DNA from: Deroplatys truncata | Taxonomy: Eukaryota; Arthropoda; Insecta; Mantodea; Mantidae | Length of the DNA: 64,000 nucleotides | Assembly: GCA_030765065.1 (NCBI GenBank) | Contig: CM060990.1 | Location: 286,777,341 to 286,841,340, forward strand | Direction: 5' to 3' | Shown here: piece by piece, positions 22,289 through 32,206 of the stretch | Layout of the letters: each line of letters opens with the position of its first letter | Numbering within the stretch: position 1 is the stretch's first letter | Translations under genes and position numbers: made by a program | Notes under the pieces: generated by a model | Database searches by the model: none | What the model saw: the letters and a program-made list of their open reading frames with translations, nothing else | Told to the model about the DNA's origin: nothing

Positions 22289-24415
22289 ATGTTACTCCGG
22301 AACGGCAAAACAACAAAAATCACCATGGAGAACGCCCTTACGGAGGAACAAACAACAGAAACAACTAATCAACAAGAACGTGCCGAAAATCCCTATACAC
22401 TAGAGGCAGTTATTCAACAAATGTTTATACAATTCCAGCAACTTACCTCTCAAATCACCGCACAAGGAGAAACACTTAACTCTCAAATCACCGCACAAGG
22501 TGAAACACTTAACTCTCAAATCACCGCACAAGGTGAAACACTTAACTCTCAAATCACCGCACAAGGTGCAACACTTAACTCTCAAATCACCGCACAAGGT
22601 GAAACACTGCATTCTCAGATCACTGCACAAGGTGAGAAAATCACCGCACAAGGTGAAACATTACACTCACAAATTCAGACACAAGGAGAGACACTAAACG
22701 CAAAACTAACAGCACAGGAGGAAACCCTCAAACAATTAGAACAGAGACTGATGAACCAGGTACACACACAATTAGTTGCCCAAGGGGAGAAGCTCGAGGC
22801 AAAAATTCTAGAGCAAATGAACACGAAATTCTCAGAACACCAAACACAAATAGAGGAGCAGGTAAACCGACAAGCAACCCAAGTGTCGGAGATGAATGCA
22901 GGGCAAGTGTCTTTACGATCGGAGGTCATTAGCATTAGAACAGATGTTCTGGAGGCATGCTCCGAATTAAAATCTTTAAAGGGAAGGGTCACACAAATGT
23001 CTGCTGACCATGTTAACCAGGAACAGCTGAATTGTGATCTGCAAGCAGCATGTGTAAATATTAAGGAAAATATAAATACAGAAATAACAGCAATGAAAGA
23101 ACTCATCACCACTTCAACAAACCAAGCAGCTGCAGAACACAACGCGGCATTAGAACTAATTGACAAAAATTCGCGTGAGTTGGCACAGGTTAGAGCAACA
23201 ATAGCAAGACAGCAAAATGTGTCAAATCAAAACGCCAATAACCATGCCACCTCTCGCGAAAATATCACCGCGGAAACGCAACCTGCAATTCACGTGCAGC
23301 TTGCGTCGTCGCAGTCACCAACTTCTAGTTTAGCTCACGAGGAACATAGCTATATGAATGTGCATGCATACCCTCTACATTTTAATTTATTAAATGAGAT
23401 AGCCGTACCACAGTTCAATGACTTGCGAAACAATGCGAAACGATACATTATGGATCTGGACGCTTATTTCGAGTTGAAACAAATTCCGGAAAACTTGAAA
23501 TTATTGATTATAAAGAAAGGGCTACAAGGCAGGGCACTCTCTTGGTTTCGGTTAGCGATCGGCGACCACACCACATACCTTGACTTCAAACACTTATTCC
23601 TAACCAAATATTGGAATACTACCACCCAATACGCGGTGAGAATACGAATAAATAATGGGAAATATACACCAGGACAGGGGCAACAACTAATTGATTACTT
23701 CCTAGATCTGGCACAACAGAGCCAATTACTAGACCCACCCATGCAGGAAGATGAATTTGTAAAATTAATCGTGAGGCATTTCCCGGATAATATCCGAAAT
23801 AATTTAATTGTGGCTAGGGCGACAACCATTGCCGACACACTAGAACTGCTGACGGCGCTACAAGGACACCAGAGCGGTAGCTCAGAAAATAGAGCACCGA
23901 CACAAAATTTCAGTGGGTTAAGGGCACACCCCAACTATCAGCAAAGACGAGGTCCATACCCTCAACAAAACAGATACGATGACAGGGGCAACCAGTTTAC
24001 GAGACACAGGGGCGACAACCATTTCCACAGGAACCCACCACGAGACAACGGGAGAAGGTACATAAACTATGTAAGAGTGAACGGGAGCCGGAGACATAAC
24101 TCATGGGGCACAAACACACCGGAACCCCGTGAATACGAAACAAGACAAGATGGACGCCACAGCCCGAACAAAACCTTCAATGAACGCAGCCGCCCAGGAC
24201 AAAACGTAGACGCACCATCATGGCCTCAGGAAAACCGACGGGAACATATAGAATACAACCCACGGTCAAACCACCAACGAAATGACAACACGCAAACAAA
24301 ACACACAGGGACCATAAAAAAGCAAACATGGTTCAACCGCGACAACCAGGGACCGACACAGCAGGATGAGAGGTGCGGTGGCGCATTCGGTACCAACGCG
24401 ACGACGGAAAACTAA
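22289..24415 (+). CDS. gag: Gag polyprotein with hendecad coiled-coil repeats
   Basis: The 708-residue product would assemble the retrotransposon particle. Residues ~53-125 hold tandem copies of an 11-residue unit (SQITAQGETLN), five near-perfect and several degraded. This periodicity predicts a parallel coiled coil that extends through ~residue 330. Residues ~365-530 are a retrotransposon-gag domain (FNDLRNNAKRYIMDLDAYFE, LQGRALSWFRLAIGD, then FVKLIVRHFPDNIRNNLIVA). The C-terminus is rich in Arg, Asn and His, suited to RNA binding, but I see no CCHC knuckle. The frame is intact, so Gag may still be made. The start at 22289 is the first ATG; a second in-frame ATG follows 12 codons later. pol overlaps it by 43 bases in the -1 frame. 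Confidence 0.9.
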   Translation: MLLRNGKTTKITMENALTEEQTTETTNQQERAENPYTLEAVIQQMFIQFQQLTSQITAQGETLNSQITAQGETLNSQITAQGETLNSQITAQGATLNSQITAQGETLHSQITAQGEKITAQGETLHSQIQTQGETLNAKLTAQEETLKQLEQRLMNQVHTQLVAQGEKLEAKILEQMNTKFSEHQTQIEEQVNRQATQVSEMNAGQVSLRSEVISIRTDVLEACSELKSLKGRVTQMSADHVNQEQLNCDLQAACVNIKENINTEITAMKELITTSTNQAAAEHNAALELIDKNSRELAQVRATIARQQNVSNQNANNHATSRENITAETQPAIHVQLASSQSPTSSLAHEEHSYMNVHAYPLHFNLLNEIAVPQFNDLRNNAKRYIMDLDAYFELKQIPENLKLLIIKKGLQGRALSWFRLAIGDHTTYLDFKHLFLTKYWNTTTQYAVRIRINNGKYTPGQGQQLIDYFLDLAQQSQLLDPPMQEDEFVKLIVRHFPDNIRNNLIVARATTIADTLELLTALQGHQSGSSENRAPTQNFSGLRAHPNYQQRRGPYPQQNRYDDRGNQFTRHRGDNHFHRNPPRDNGRRYINYVRVNGSRRHNSWGTNTPEPREYETRQDGRHSPNKTFNERSRPGQNVDAPSWPQENRREHIEYNPRSNHQRNDNTQTKHTGTIKKQTWFNRDNQGPTQQDERCGGAFGTNATTEN
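22448..22730 (+). repeat. 33-bp tandem repeats encoding the Gag hendecad
   Basis: A 33-bp unit (reading CTCAAATCACCGCACAAGGT plus ~13 more bases) is repeated about five times almost unchanged at 22450-22612, followed by altered units to ~22730. The near identity at DNA level suggests recent slippage expansion. Open frames on the opposite strand are shadows of it. Confidence 0.9.
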
Positions 24416-25677
24416 AACGGGGTCAGGATCAATTCCCGTCTCTAGAACCCCCAGCTCTTTGCAACACAGGGAATAACACCTCCATTAATGAAGAAAGACA
24501 AGGCGATATCATAGACTCACCACAAGTGTCAATACAAATAGCAGGCGAAGCATACCAGGCTATCGTGGACTCCGGAGCAATGGCTTCTTTATGCAGCATG
24601 GAGTTCTACAAAACGATCATATCGCGTGGAATAAAACTGCAAACATTGCCTGTTAAGAATGTTTACGCTATCTTAGCAATAGGGAGAAAGAAAACCCGAA
24701 TCCAACAACAGGTAATGATACCCTTTAACATCCAAGAGATAGACTTTGAGTATATTTTTCTAGTGGTTCCACATTTAGTGACACAATTAATAATTGGGAG
24801 CGACCTGCTATCTGAATTCAGGGCTAATGTAAATTATAGAACAAGGGAGCTCACATTAGTGACAACAAACAATGAAACAGTAACTACACATTTCCTCAAG
24901 ACGCCAGGTATAACACCAGACTTAACGGAGGGTGAAAGAGACATCCATCAGAACAGGTTTTTCGTACAAGTCATCAGCCTTGGGGGCGAAATATGTAAAA
25001 CGCAGGCAGAGATAGATGATAGATTTTATGAAGAAGAGGAATTAGAAGATATTAATGAACTCGACGACGAAGAATATAGAGAAGATGAAATAAAGAATAA
25101 TTATATAAAGCCCGTGGGAGGCGCAAAGATAAGCGGACTGGATGACTTACCAAGTGAAAATGAAGAACCATACCTGTACGGAGAGACGGACACCCGACAA
25201 ATTAGAGAGTGCATTGCACGAAAGGTGAATGACATCTCAGCCCTCAGCAAAGGACAAAAACAAACACTAACTACAATTCTATGGAACAACAGAGAAGCAT
25301 TTACAGACAAAACAGGTTGCTTTAAAAATTACGAATATTCCTTTGAGGTGAAACCAGCTCCACCATGGAAATATAAATGTAGAAATATACCGATAACACT
25401 TCAAAACGCAGTACATGACACGATACCACAAATGATTGAGCAAAAAATAATACAACCATCGAATTCGCCATATATAAACCCCTTATGTGTTGCTGCAAAG
25501 AGCTCAGGAAAGGTTCGCATTACGAGAGACGCCCGTCACCTAAACACCGGTGGAATACCCGACAAAACAAGGAAAACAGAATTAAGAAACAAACACATGA
25601 AACGACACAACAAGACATGGAACCCGAAAGAAGGAGATAAGGTTTATACAAGGCACACCACAAGTCATCCATGTTGA
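24373..25677 (+). pseudogene. pol: pol remnant: protease, start of RT, then integrase end (internal deletion)
   Basis: Residues ~60-150 form an aspartic protease: AIVDSGAMASLCS carries the DSG active site and LIIGSDLL the typical flap/C-terminal motif. An acidic linker (~215-245) leads to an RT N-terminus: PSNSPYINPLCVAAKSSGKV, then RITRDARHLN. Directly after this, near 25550, sequence jumps to PDKTRKTELRNKHMKRHNKT and NPKEGDKVYTR, which belongs to the integrase C-terminal region. The RT palm, RNase H and integrase core are missing, a deletion of probably over 2 kb. The frame also meets a TGA at 25675. No active polymerase is possible. Confidence 0.88.
24398..24415 (+). promoter_or_regulatory. 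Possible -1 frameshift site at the gag stop
   Basis: The sequence GGAAAAC directly precedes the gag TAA. A -1 slip there (GAA AAC to GGA AAA) would enter the pol frame, which is open through the overlap. It is not a canonical XXXYYYZ heptamer, so this is a guess from position and frame. Confidence 0.35.
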
Positions 25678-25839
25678 AAAAAAGAGAACAATAAATTACA
25701 TTTGATGTGGCACGGTCCGGCCGTCATCCGGAAACAATTGAGTGATCGAGCTTTCGAATTACAAAACCCACGTACTTTAAAAATAATTGGTAGGTACAAT
25801 TTGGCCTTAATAAAACCGTACAAAGTACCTACAAAATGA
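25678..25839 (+). pseudogene. pol: Integrase C-terminal tail beyond a premature TGA
   Basis: After the TGA at 25675 the same frame stays open for 53 codons and reads MWHGPAVIRKQLSDRAFELQ and then GRYNLALIKPYKVPTK before TGA at 25837. This fits the gypsy integrase end (GPY...L...AYEL...VHLSRLKPY). The upstream stop is therefore a nonsense mutation in the old pol frame. Confidence 0.78.
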
Positions 25840-27016
25840 CGGGAAATGAACCACAATGTAACGTTAAAATGTCTCAGTAAGAAATTAAAACAGAAACATA
25901 AACACAGCAGTTGAATTAGCGTGTAGGAAAAACGTAAGGTCAATAACACAACGACCAGAACAGGGTAAAGGCATGACACATAACGAAAATAAGAGTAAAA
26001 GACTAGGAACTGTAAAAGTGTGAAACATGTAAATTTGGTAAACCTAAGGCAAAGAATGTAAATTCATATTAAACTTAAACAATATGCAAGAAAACTTAGT
26101 AATCTATGCAAAAGGTGTAGAGTCACAGAGAAAGGGGAAATCTAGAGTTAAGGCTTAACCAAAACAGAACAGAAGGACGATCATCTGGATATAGAAAATG
26201 TTAAAAGTCTCATCATAGTAAACACTGAACTATGATACAAATGAGTGTAAAGAATATTATTATGTATTGAATGTTAGGATAAGGTCATAGATTAAGTTCA
26301 TTGTAAATAACATTAAGACCGCACTCATGAGCAAAACTAGAAACAAAATAAAAACGTAAATCTGTGGAAAATTATGTTTACTTACATTCAGGTATAGGGA
26401 CTTGCACAAAAATGTACGGTCAGACAGACACGTGATTATTCCCAGGTAGACTCAAAAAGGTGAATGACATCCCTAAACAGTCACAACAACTCGTGTGAAC
26501 AGTGAAAAGTGAAAAGTGCGCGAAATACGTTACCAGATAATACAAAGCACTAGTACACGAAATGAAAACGAAAAGAAATGAGTGCTTAAGAAAGTGAAAG
26601 CATGTTTCACGAAAGTGAAACACGAAAATATACACAAGACAAAAGACTCAAACAAGCAAACGAGGCCTGAATGAAAAGGGCGCAAAATCAATGAAAATGC
26701 AAATAGTTATAGACTAGGTTATAAGTAATAGATAAATTAGGTAAAGTAAAGTGCGACACAAGGCACCAGGAGACGCAGAAGTCAGTCCCTGGAAACAAAT
26801 TTTTCTATGTAAATTTTTCAGGTGGAGCCACAAGCATAATTTGTAAGTTAAAATGTATATAAAACAGTTCGTCAGAACTAAGTATGGCAAAGCCTCACAC
26901 AAGACGCGAGGGGGGAACTTTAGCGCGAACAGCGAAGCACTAGTTTCAGTGGGTTTTCAGACAAGCCATTAATTTTATTCATGCGCATAAAATGAATGCC
27001 TTATCTGAAGGGCATT
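25840..27016 (+). other. Non-coding 3' internal region of the gypsy-like element
   Basis: About 1.2 kb between the pol end and the right LTR has no convincing frame on the plus strand and no recognisable envelope gene. Words such as GTGAAAAGTGAAAAGTGCG (about 26505) resemble the repeats at 330-1000. A weak purine stretch (GAAGGG) precedes the right LTR. Confidence 0.6.
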
Positions 27017-28149
27017 TGAAGTGATAAGATCCGCCAGTACTCCGCGAGTACAAGAATAACCATAGCCAGAAGAAAAGTTAAGATTAATGCGCGAATCAAA
27101 CAAAATAAGAAGGAGATAAAAGAGAATATTAAAGATTAAGTAAAGGGGGGAATAAACACTATTATGGATGAAATAAAATAAAGTAGAAATGAAATAAAAT
27201 ATTATTACGGATGAAATAAAATAAAATAGAGACACGTATAAATAGATCAGAAAGTAAAAGAACGTGAAAGGAAACAGACACAAGAAAATATGCCAGAGGG
27301 CAAAACACTTAATAAATACAGGAAAGGCTAGCCGGAGAACAGTTAGGTTCTATTGAAATCGCCAAGAGCTCACCGGCGTGCGAAATAAAGAAACGGATGT
27401 GCTAGTCGCTCATGCGAACAGAAAATTAAATCAGCCGTGAATAACGAGAAACAGTAGAAACGCTAGTTGAGCCTGAGGGTACTGAAATTGAACCAATGAG
27501 AGAGAAAACGCAGAGGAGCCATAGAACCAATAAGGAAGATTAAATGTCACGTGAATAGTAAAACCAGGGAACAAAACTAGAAAAGAGGCGTGAAATAGAT
27601 TTTGGTCTAGGAGCAGGAGCGCGCTTTAGACACGCGAAAGATGGAACACTTTGTGTCGGGAAACGTTAGGAGGAGGACGTAGAAACTTTGTGTCGGGAAG
27701 AGCTATGAGTAGGATGTAAAACTCTGAGTTGAGAAGAGCTAGGATGAAGACGATCTAGTTTGTGTTGGGAGGAGATAGAAAGAGAATGTTAGAATTCTAT
27801 ATCGGGAAAAGAGATAGGGTAGCTAGGGATGACAAAAGTCATATTGTAAGTAAATGAGAAATAGAATACATTCAAGGGTAAAAGCACGGAGACTGTAACG
27901 GGGGGGGGAAAACTGATAGGAACGCGTCTTGTGTGAAGGGCCTGCAGTACGAAAACCAGTGTGGATCTTCATAATAAATGGGCCATTGAGAGGAGTTGTG
28001 AGTATCATTCACCTCCCATCCACACACTCCCTGAGGTAAGATTCTCGTAACCCATAATCCTCTACCTGAGCAGCCGGCAATCACCTGAAACCCTACACCA
28101 AGACCTTACAAACCAGAAACAATACCTTTATTTTCCAAACCCCGCTACA
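27017..28149 (+). repeat. 3' LTR of the deleted gypsy-like element
   Basis: It matches the 5' LTR except for C/G near position 19, T/C near 27407 and a G run longer by two near 27900. The right AATT duplication follows at 28150-28153. Confidence 0.93.
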
Positions 28150-28884
28150 AATTCCACCCTACTTCTGGTGCTTATTTCTTCGTCCGTATAAACTTCGTCA
28201 TCTGGCAACAAAGTATTCAATAATAATTTATTCTATTCTTCGCAGTTATCAGTCATAGTACCGTCACCTCCATCTAGGCTTGTTATGATTCCTGGATTTC
28301 TTATTTTATTGATAATAATTTTGTATGCATGGTCCTATACATCTTGTGTGACTTTGTCTTCAACAAAAGATTCCCAATGCTTCCATCCAGTTTCTTCTAA
28401 TAGGTCCTCATATTTTTGTTTAGCCTCTCGGTATCATTGTAAATTAAATTCCCTTTCTCCAAAAATAACCGATTTTTGGCAAATTCTTCTTAATTTCCTG
28501 GTCAGTGATCTACGTTTTGTAGTTTATTTGTCCAGACTTTTTCGAAGAATATTTTTGGGTCTTAGTTTCGGAACTGTGCTCTTAACTACTGTCTTAATGG
28601 TCTCGGTTAAGATGTTTGCATCTTCATCGACTGAATACCCACCATACTTAAGGTTTATGTTTTGAAACCCCTCCTTCATTTGTTGCCAATTAGCTTGCTT
28701 ATAATTATATAACAAATCATCTCTTCTGTTATATTTTACTTTAGTTTCCATAACACTATAATAAAAATATATTGCATTATGGTCACTTGTAGTCAGCCCT
28801 TGACGTACCCTCCATTTTTTATTTTAAGTTCTGCATTCCTTAAACACAGCGTTGTAACAATATTTTCAATTGTACCGGCTCAGT
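28150..28884 (-). pseudogene. LINE-2 ORF2, endonuclease C-terminus and linker
   Basis: From 28884 down: an ENIVTTLCLRNAELKIKNGG segment typical of the end of an APE endonuclease, then after one frame change GLTTSDHNAIYF, with the SDH catalytic motif near 28780. Next is 28751-28524 (ANWQQMKEGFQNINLKYGGY, DANILTETIKTVVKSTVPKL), the post-endonuclease linker found in R1/Jockey-like LINEs. It lies between the two large insertions and connects 42766-43320 (endonuclease N-terminus) with 18900-20982 (RT). Confidence 0.8.
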
Positions 28885-28891
28885 AGTAATA

Positions 28892-29034
28892 GTCCCGGAA
28901 GAGCCAATTGGATTAACGATAATCCTGCCGCTAGGGGCGCTAGTGTCGCTAGTGTCGCTGCGATCGACGGCGGTAAGTTTGAAAAGCGCCATGAGCCGAA
29001 GGATTATCGTTATTGCAATTGGTTCATCCGGGAC
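28892..29034. repeat. Left tip hairpin of IR1 (143 bp)
   Basis: GTCCCGG...GAGCCAATTGGATTAACGATAATCC at the outer edge pairs with GGATTATCGTTATTGCAATTGG and TTCATCCGGGAC at the inner edge. The loop contains GCTAGTGTC repeated (GCGCTAGTGTCGCTAGTGTC). The mirror copy lies at 42608-42750. It looks like a miniature inverted-repeat element placed at each tip. Confidence 0.85.
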
Positions 29035-29096
29035 GACCTAAAAGAATTCAGGATTAGGGAAAGATGAACGAAAAACAGGAAGTGACGTGGAGGGTT

Positions 29097-29400
29097 TTGA
29101 TTGGTAAAAATAAGACGAAATGTGATTGGTTCGTTAATTCGGGTGGAAGATGCAGGAAGGAAGATAAAAGAGTATGGAGGACACGTGATGGAGAGGAGAG
29201 GAGCGGAGCGGCGAGGTGTTGTCTGTGCGGAGATCGGGACTGAAAGAGGGAAAAGATGGCGAACGAGGGATAAAAAGTATAACAGAAAGTGACGTGTGAA
29301 GTTGTGATTGGTGGGGATAAGAAGTGATGTTATTGGTGGAAAGGAACAAATGAAAGTTGTTGATTGGTAAGAATAAGAGAGATTATGATTGGTGGAAAGA
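29097..29400 (-). promoter_or_regulatory. CCAAT-box cluster in IR1 left arm
   Basis: On the minus strand at least five CCAATC and one CCAATA occur within 300 bp, with two CACGTCAC CRE-like half sites nearby. The mirror copy is at 42242-42545. CCAAT and CRE elements are promoter parts; whether they act here is inference. Confidence 0.5.
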
Positions 29401-29519
29401 AAAAGGTGTGGGAGTGGGGTATGTTGGAGGTGATGGGAAAGGTAAGTTTTCCTACCAACAAAATTTGCAAAAGCCTCTCCAGAACTCATCAGCAAATTTT
29501 GAACGTTGGATGATAGTTT

Positions 29520-30370
29520 TCTTGAGTGGTTAGAGAGATGGGGCGATATGAGACGCGGTGGCGAAAATGGGAACTAAACAAGATGGCGGTGACAAGAGGT
29601 CTAAGGACGAGGAAATTTCGAGGTTAGTGGTCAACATGGCGGTCGCAAGAGGTGTGGGCAAGGAGACGCGGTGGTGAGAATGGGAACTAAAAGAAGATGG
29701 CGGAAGCAAGAGCTTAGAAGAGCAGATTTTGAGGTTAAAATAGTGGAAACTAAAAATGGCGGAGGGTTGGCGACAAGGAGATGCGGTGAGAACTAAACAA
29801 GGTGGCGGACGCAAGAGGAGGGTAAGGAGATTTGAGGTTACAGTACCAAAACACCAAAGGATATATTCCTACGCCAAGCAGGTCCGAAAAATAATTATGC
29901 GTGTGGTACTTACCTCTTACTGGTGTTGATGCATCACCAAAAGCGCAGCAGCTTCACGCGAAGCGAAAAAATAAAAGCAAACTGTTTTTGAAAATGCTTA
30001 ACCAGCTTTAAGATCAACCAACATCACTACGCACTGATATACCTAGGTTTTTTAAAGCGGTACAGACGCCCTTTGCACAGACGTAATTTAACTATACCAA
30101 AAACCTGGTACTGGACCATCGTAATGGTCGCTAGCGTACGTAGGAGCAGCGTTCTCATAGCCGGTCGAAAGCGGTAAAAAAAAGTGTACGACGTAGGTGT
30201 TCAGAGTAGCTACTGTCGAGTCAACCGTCGTGGTGTGAGTGAACGAGATCTGTTCTTGCCGGCAATCTGGTTCGGAGATGTGAGGAGCGGTGGCAAAAAT
30301 GGGAACTAAACAAGATGGCGGAGACAAGAAGTGAAGAACGAGGGGATTTGAGGTTAGTGGTCAATATGGC
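29520..30370 (+). repeat. GATGGCGG repeat block (YY1/Pho-like motifs) in IR1 left arm
   Basis: Words built on GGGAACTAAACAAGATGGCG recur about six times with GGTCAACATGGCGG variants and GAGACGCGGTGG. AAGATGGCGG is close to the binding consensus of YY1, whose Drosophila homologue is Pho (core GCCAT). Mirror copies lie at 41270-41345 and 41812-42122. Confidence 0.6.
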
Positions 30371-30534
30371 AGACGCACGAGTGGTAATCAGCAGTCGATG
30401 TGCGTGACGATATGCCCACTGCGATGAAAGAGCTGCAAAATGCGCGATAACTTGAAAAATATTGCCCGGCGTGACGCATTGCGCGGCGCGCGCGTTTGCC
30501 GTAAACCGTTACAGTTGCCATACTTATATTATCC

Positions 30535-30800
30535 GTCTTTTTTTTCGTTTTTTTTCTTTTCGTTTTCTTTTCTTTTTTTCTCGTTTTGTTTTTAAAAAAA
30601 AATAACTAGTTTTTCGGGGTTTTCTCTGGTTGGTAGACGAATGCAAGCTATTTCTGCTTTTGCATAGGTTTTCCCTGGTTGGTAGGCGTTTGCTGTAGTG
30701 GTTGACGAAGCCCTTTCTAATTTTCGAGGTTTTTCAGGTTTTTGTGGTTGTCCCTACCCGGTAGGCAAATGATGAAGTTTTCCCTTGTCGGCGCACGGAT
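30535..30800. repeat. T-rich tract and tandem SINE-core repeats, IR1 left arm
   Basis: A T-rich tract is followed by three degenerate copies of a segment like GGTTTTCCCTGGTTGGTAGG and CG-ATGC (near 30618, 30668 and 30738). The same core occurs in the SINEs at 17650 and in IR2. Mirror copies lie at 40860-41110. Confidence 0.6.
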
Positions 30801-30884
30801 ACTAGGCACATACTCATACACACACACATTCACACACACATACATTCGCTCACAAACTCTTTCCATTTTTCGGGCTTTTAAAAA

Positions 30885-31260
30885 ATTAAATAGGCACACA
30901 CACTATAATAGTAGCGTATAAAAAAATTAACAAACAAAATCCACACAATGACAAAATTGAAAATGTATACATATTTTAACACAAAAGTGTGCAGTGCAAA
31001 AGAAAATAAAAATTAAATAGGCACACACACACATTTAATAGTAGCGATACCGCTTGATAAGGCACAAATTGCACTTTGTTTGTTAGGGCAATGCATGTTG
31101 AATGTTGGCACACTGGGAAGTTGGTTCTCACAAAATCCACACAATGACAAAATTTAAAATGTATGTATATTTTAACACAGAAGTGTCCAGTGCAAAAGAA
31201 AATAAAAATTAAATAGGCACACACACACAAACACACACACATTTAATAGCAGCGATACCG
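30885..31260. repeat. AC-rich tandem repeats, IR1 left arm
   Basis: AAAATAAAAATTAAATAGGC plus (CA)n and ACACAATGACAAAATT units occur about three times here. The right arm (40085-40765) carries two more copies, which accounts for most of the length difference between arms. Confidence 0.75.
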
Positions 31261-32206
31261 CTTGATAAGGCACAAATTGCACGTTGTTCGTTAGGGCAAT
31301 GCATGCTGAAAGTTGGCACACCGGGAAGCTGGTTCGCGCTGTGGTCAGCCGACTACTTCGTCAGCATTCGTTCACACGGTCAGTTTTCATGCTATCGTTC
31401 AGTTTGCACGACGCGTACAGCACGTGCTTTCCCCGTATGATCGCCAAACACCGTCACAGCTGTGATAGCTTGACGGCTTATTTCATGTTTATATTCCTTT
31501 TGAACGCATTTCGTTTAGAGGTATTGTTTATTTGTTTTTCATGGCAATATGTTTTGGCATTAGTTTTTTGCATTAATTTTATATAATGGATTGCGAAAAT
31601 GGAAGTTTCTATTTGTATTTATGACAACTATGAAAATACAAGGAGATGGACAGGCTTTTTGCACCTACCATGCTGTTGCTAATGGTGCGCTCGGCGGCCA
31701 TATTCGACAGGGTGCAGTTGGCGGCCATATTCGACAGTTTATTACAATGCGTGCAACAAGGGCACACAGCAACTTATTGCTGGCGTCGAAAGTTTGTGCG
31801 TGATTTTTCTCAGATTTTATGCACCGCACATCACAAAATCACTACACACGCCACTGATAGTTTTAAATATTTGACACTGATGTTGAAGTTGTGGCGGGGC
31901 ACTGTTTTTAACTCCACACCCACTTAATAAATCACATAGCCGTGCGGAAATACTTAACCTTCAGCGAAAAGCTCTAGTGGGGAGTGCAAGCTCAACCACT
32001 ATTAGCAACATGTAGCAGGAGTTATAGTTCTGCTCGCGTTAGTCTTTTCTCCTACGATGTCGTTGGTGATGGTGCGGTTGGCGGCCATATTTGACAGTTT
32101 ATTGCAATGCGTGCAACAAGGGCACACATCCACTTGTTGCTCGCGTCGAAAGTTTGTGCGTGATTTTTCACAGATTTTATGCACAGCACATCACAAAATC
32201 ACTACA

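Larger units (their letters stand above)
20983..28149 (+). mobile_element. Ty3/gypsy-like LTR retrotransposon with internally deleted pol (7.2 kb)
   Basis: Two LTRs of 1131 and 1133 bp, TG...CA, flank a gag gene, a truncated pol and a non-coding 3' stretch. By eye the LTRs differ by two substitutions and by two Gs in one G run, so the insertion is recent. The pol keeps the protease and the start of RT but lacks the RT core, RNase H and most of integrase. The element sits inside LINE-2 with an AATT duplication. Its pol could not drive its own transposition, so it must have moved using enzymes from a relative. Confidence 0.93.
28885..32206 (+). repeat. IR1 left arm
   Basis: Order from the tip inward: hairpin (28892-29034), CCAAT-box cluster (29097-29400), GATGGCGG-repeat block (29520-29830 and 30300-30370), T-rich tract (30535-30605), SINE-core repeats (30600-30800), AC-rich tandem repeats (30885-31240), a unit containing GCGGCCATATTCGACAG words, and an inner end at about 32206. 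Frames such as 29010-29495 occur identically in both arms with only three amino-acid differences, a sign of arm identity rather than of a gene. Confidence 0.88.

Noticed and set aside
25840..27016. Envelope gene in the LTR element
   Set aside because: No long plus-strand frame, signal peptide or membrane segment; short minus-strand frames are AT-rich shadows.
29010..29495. 161-codon ORF, repeated at 42147-42632 in the other arm
   Set aside because: Serine/proline-rich low-complexity product with no domain. It is shared only because the arms are copies, and the few differences change amino acids. It overlaps the CCAAT-box block.
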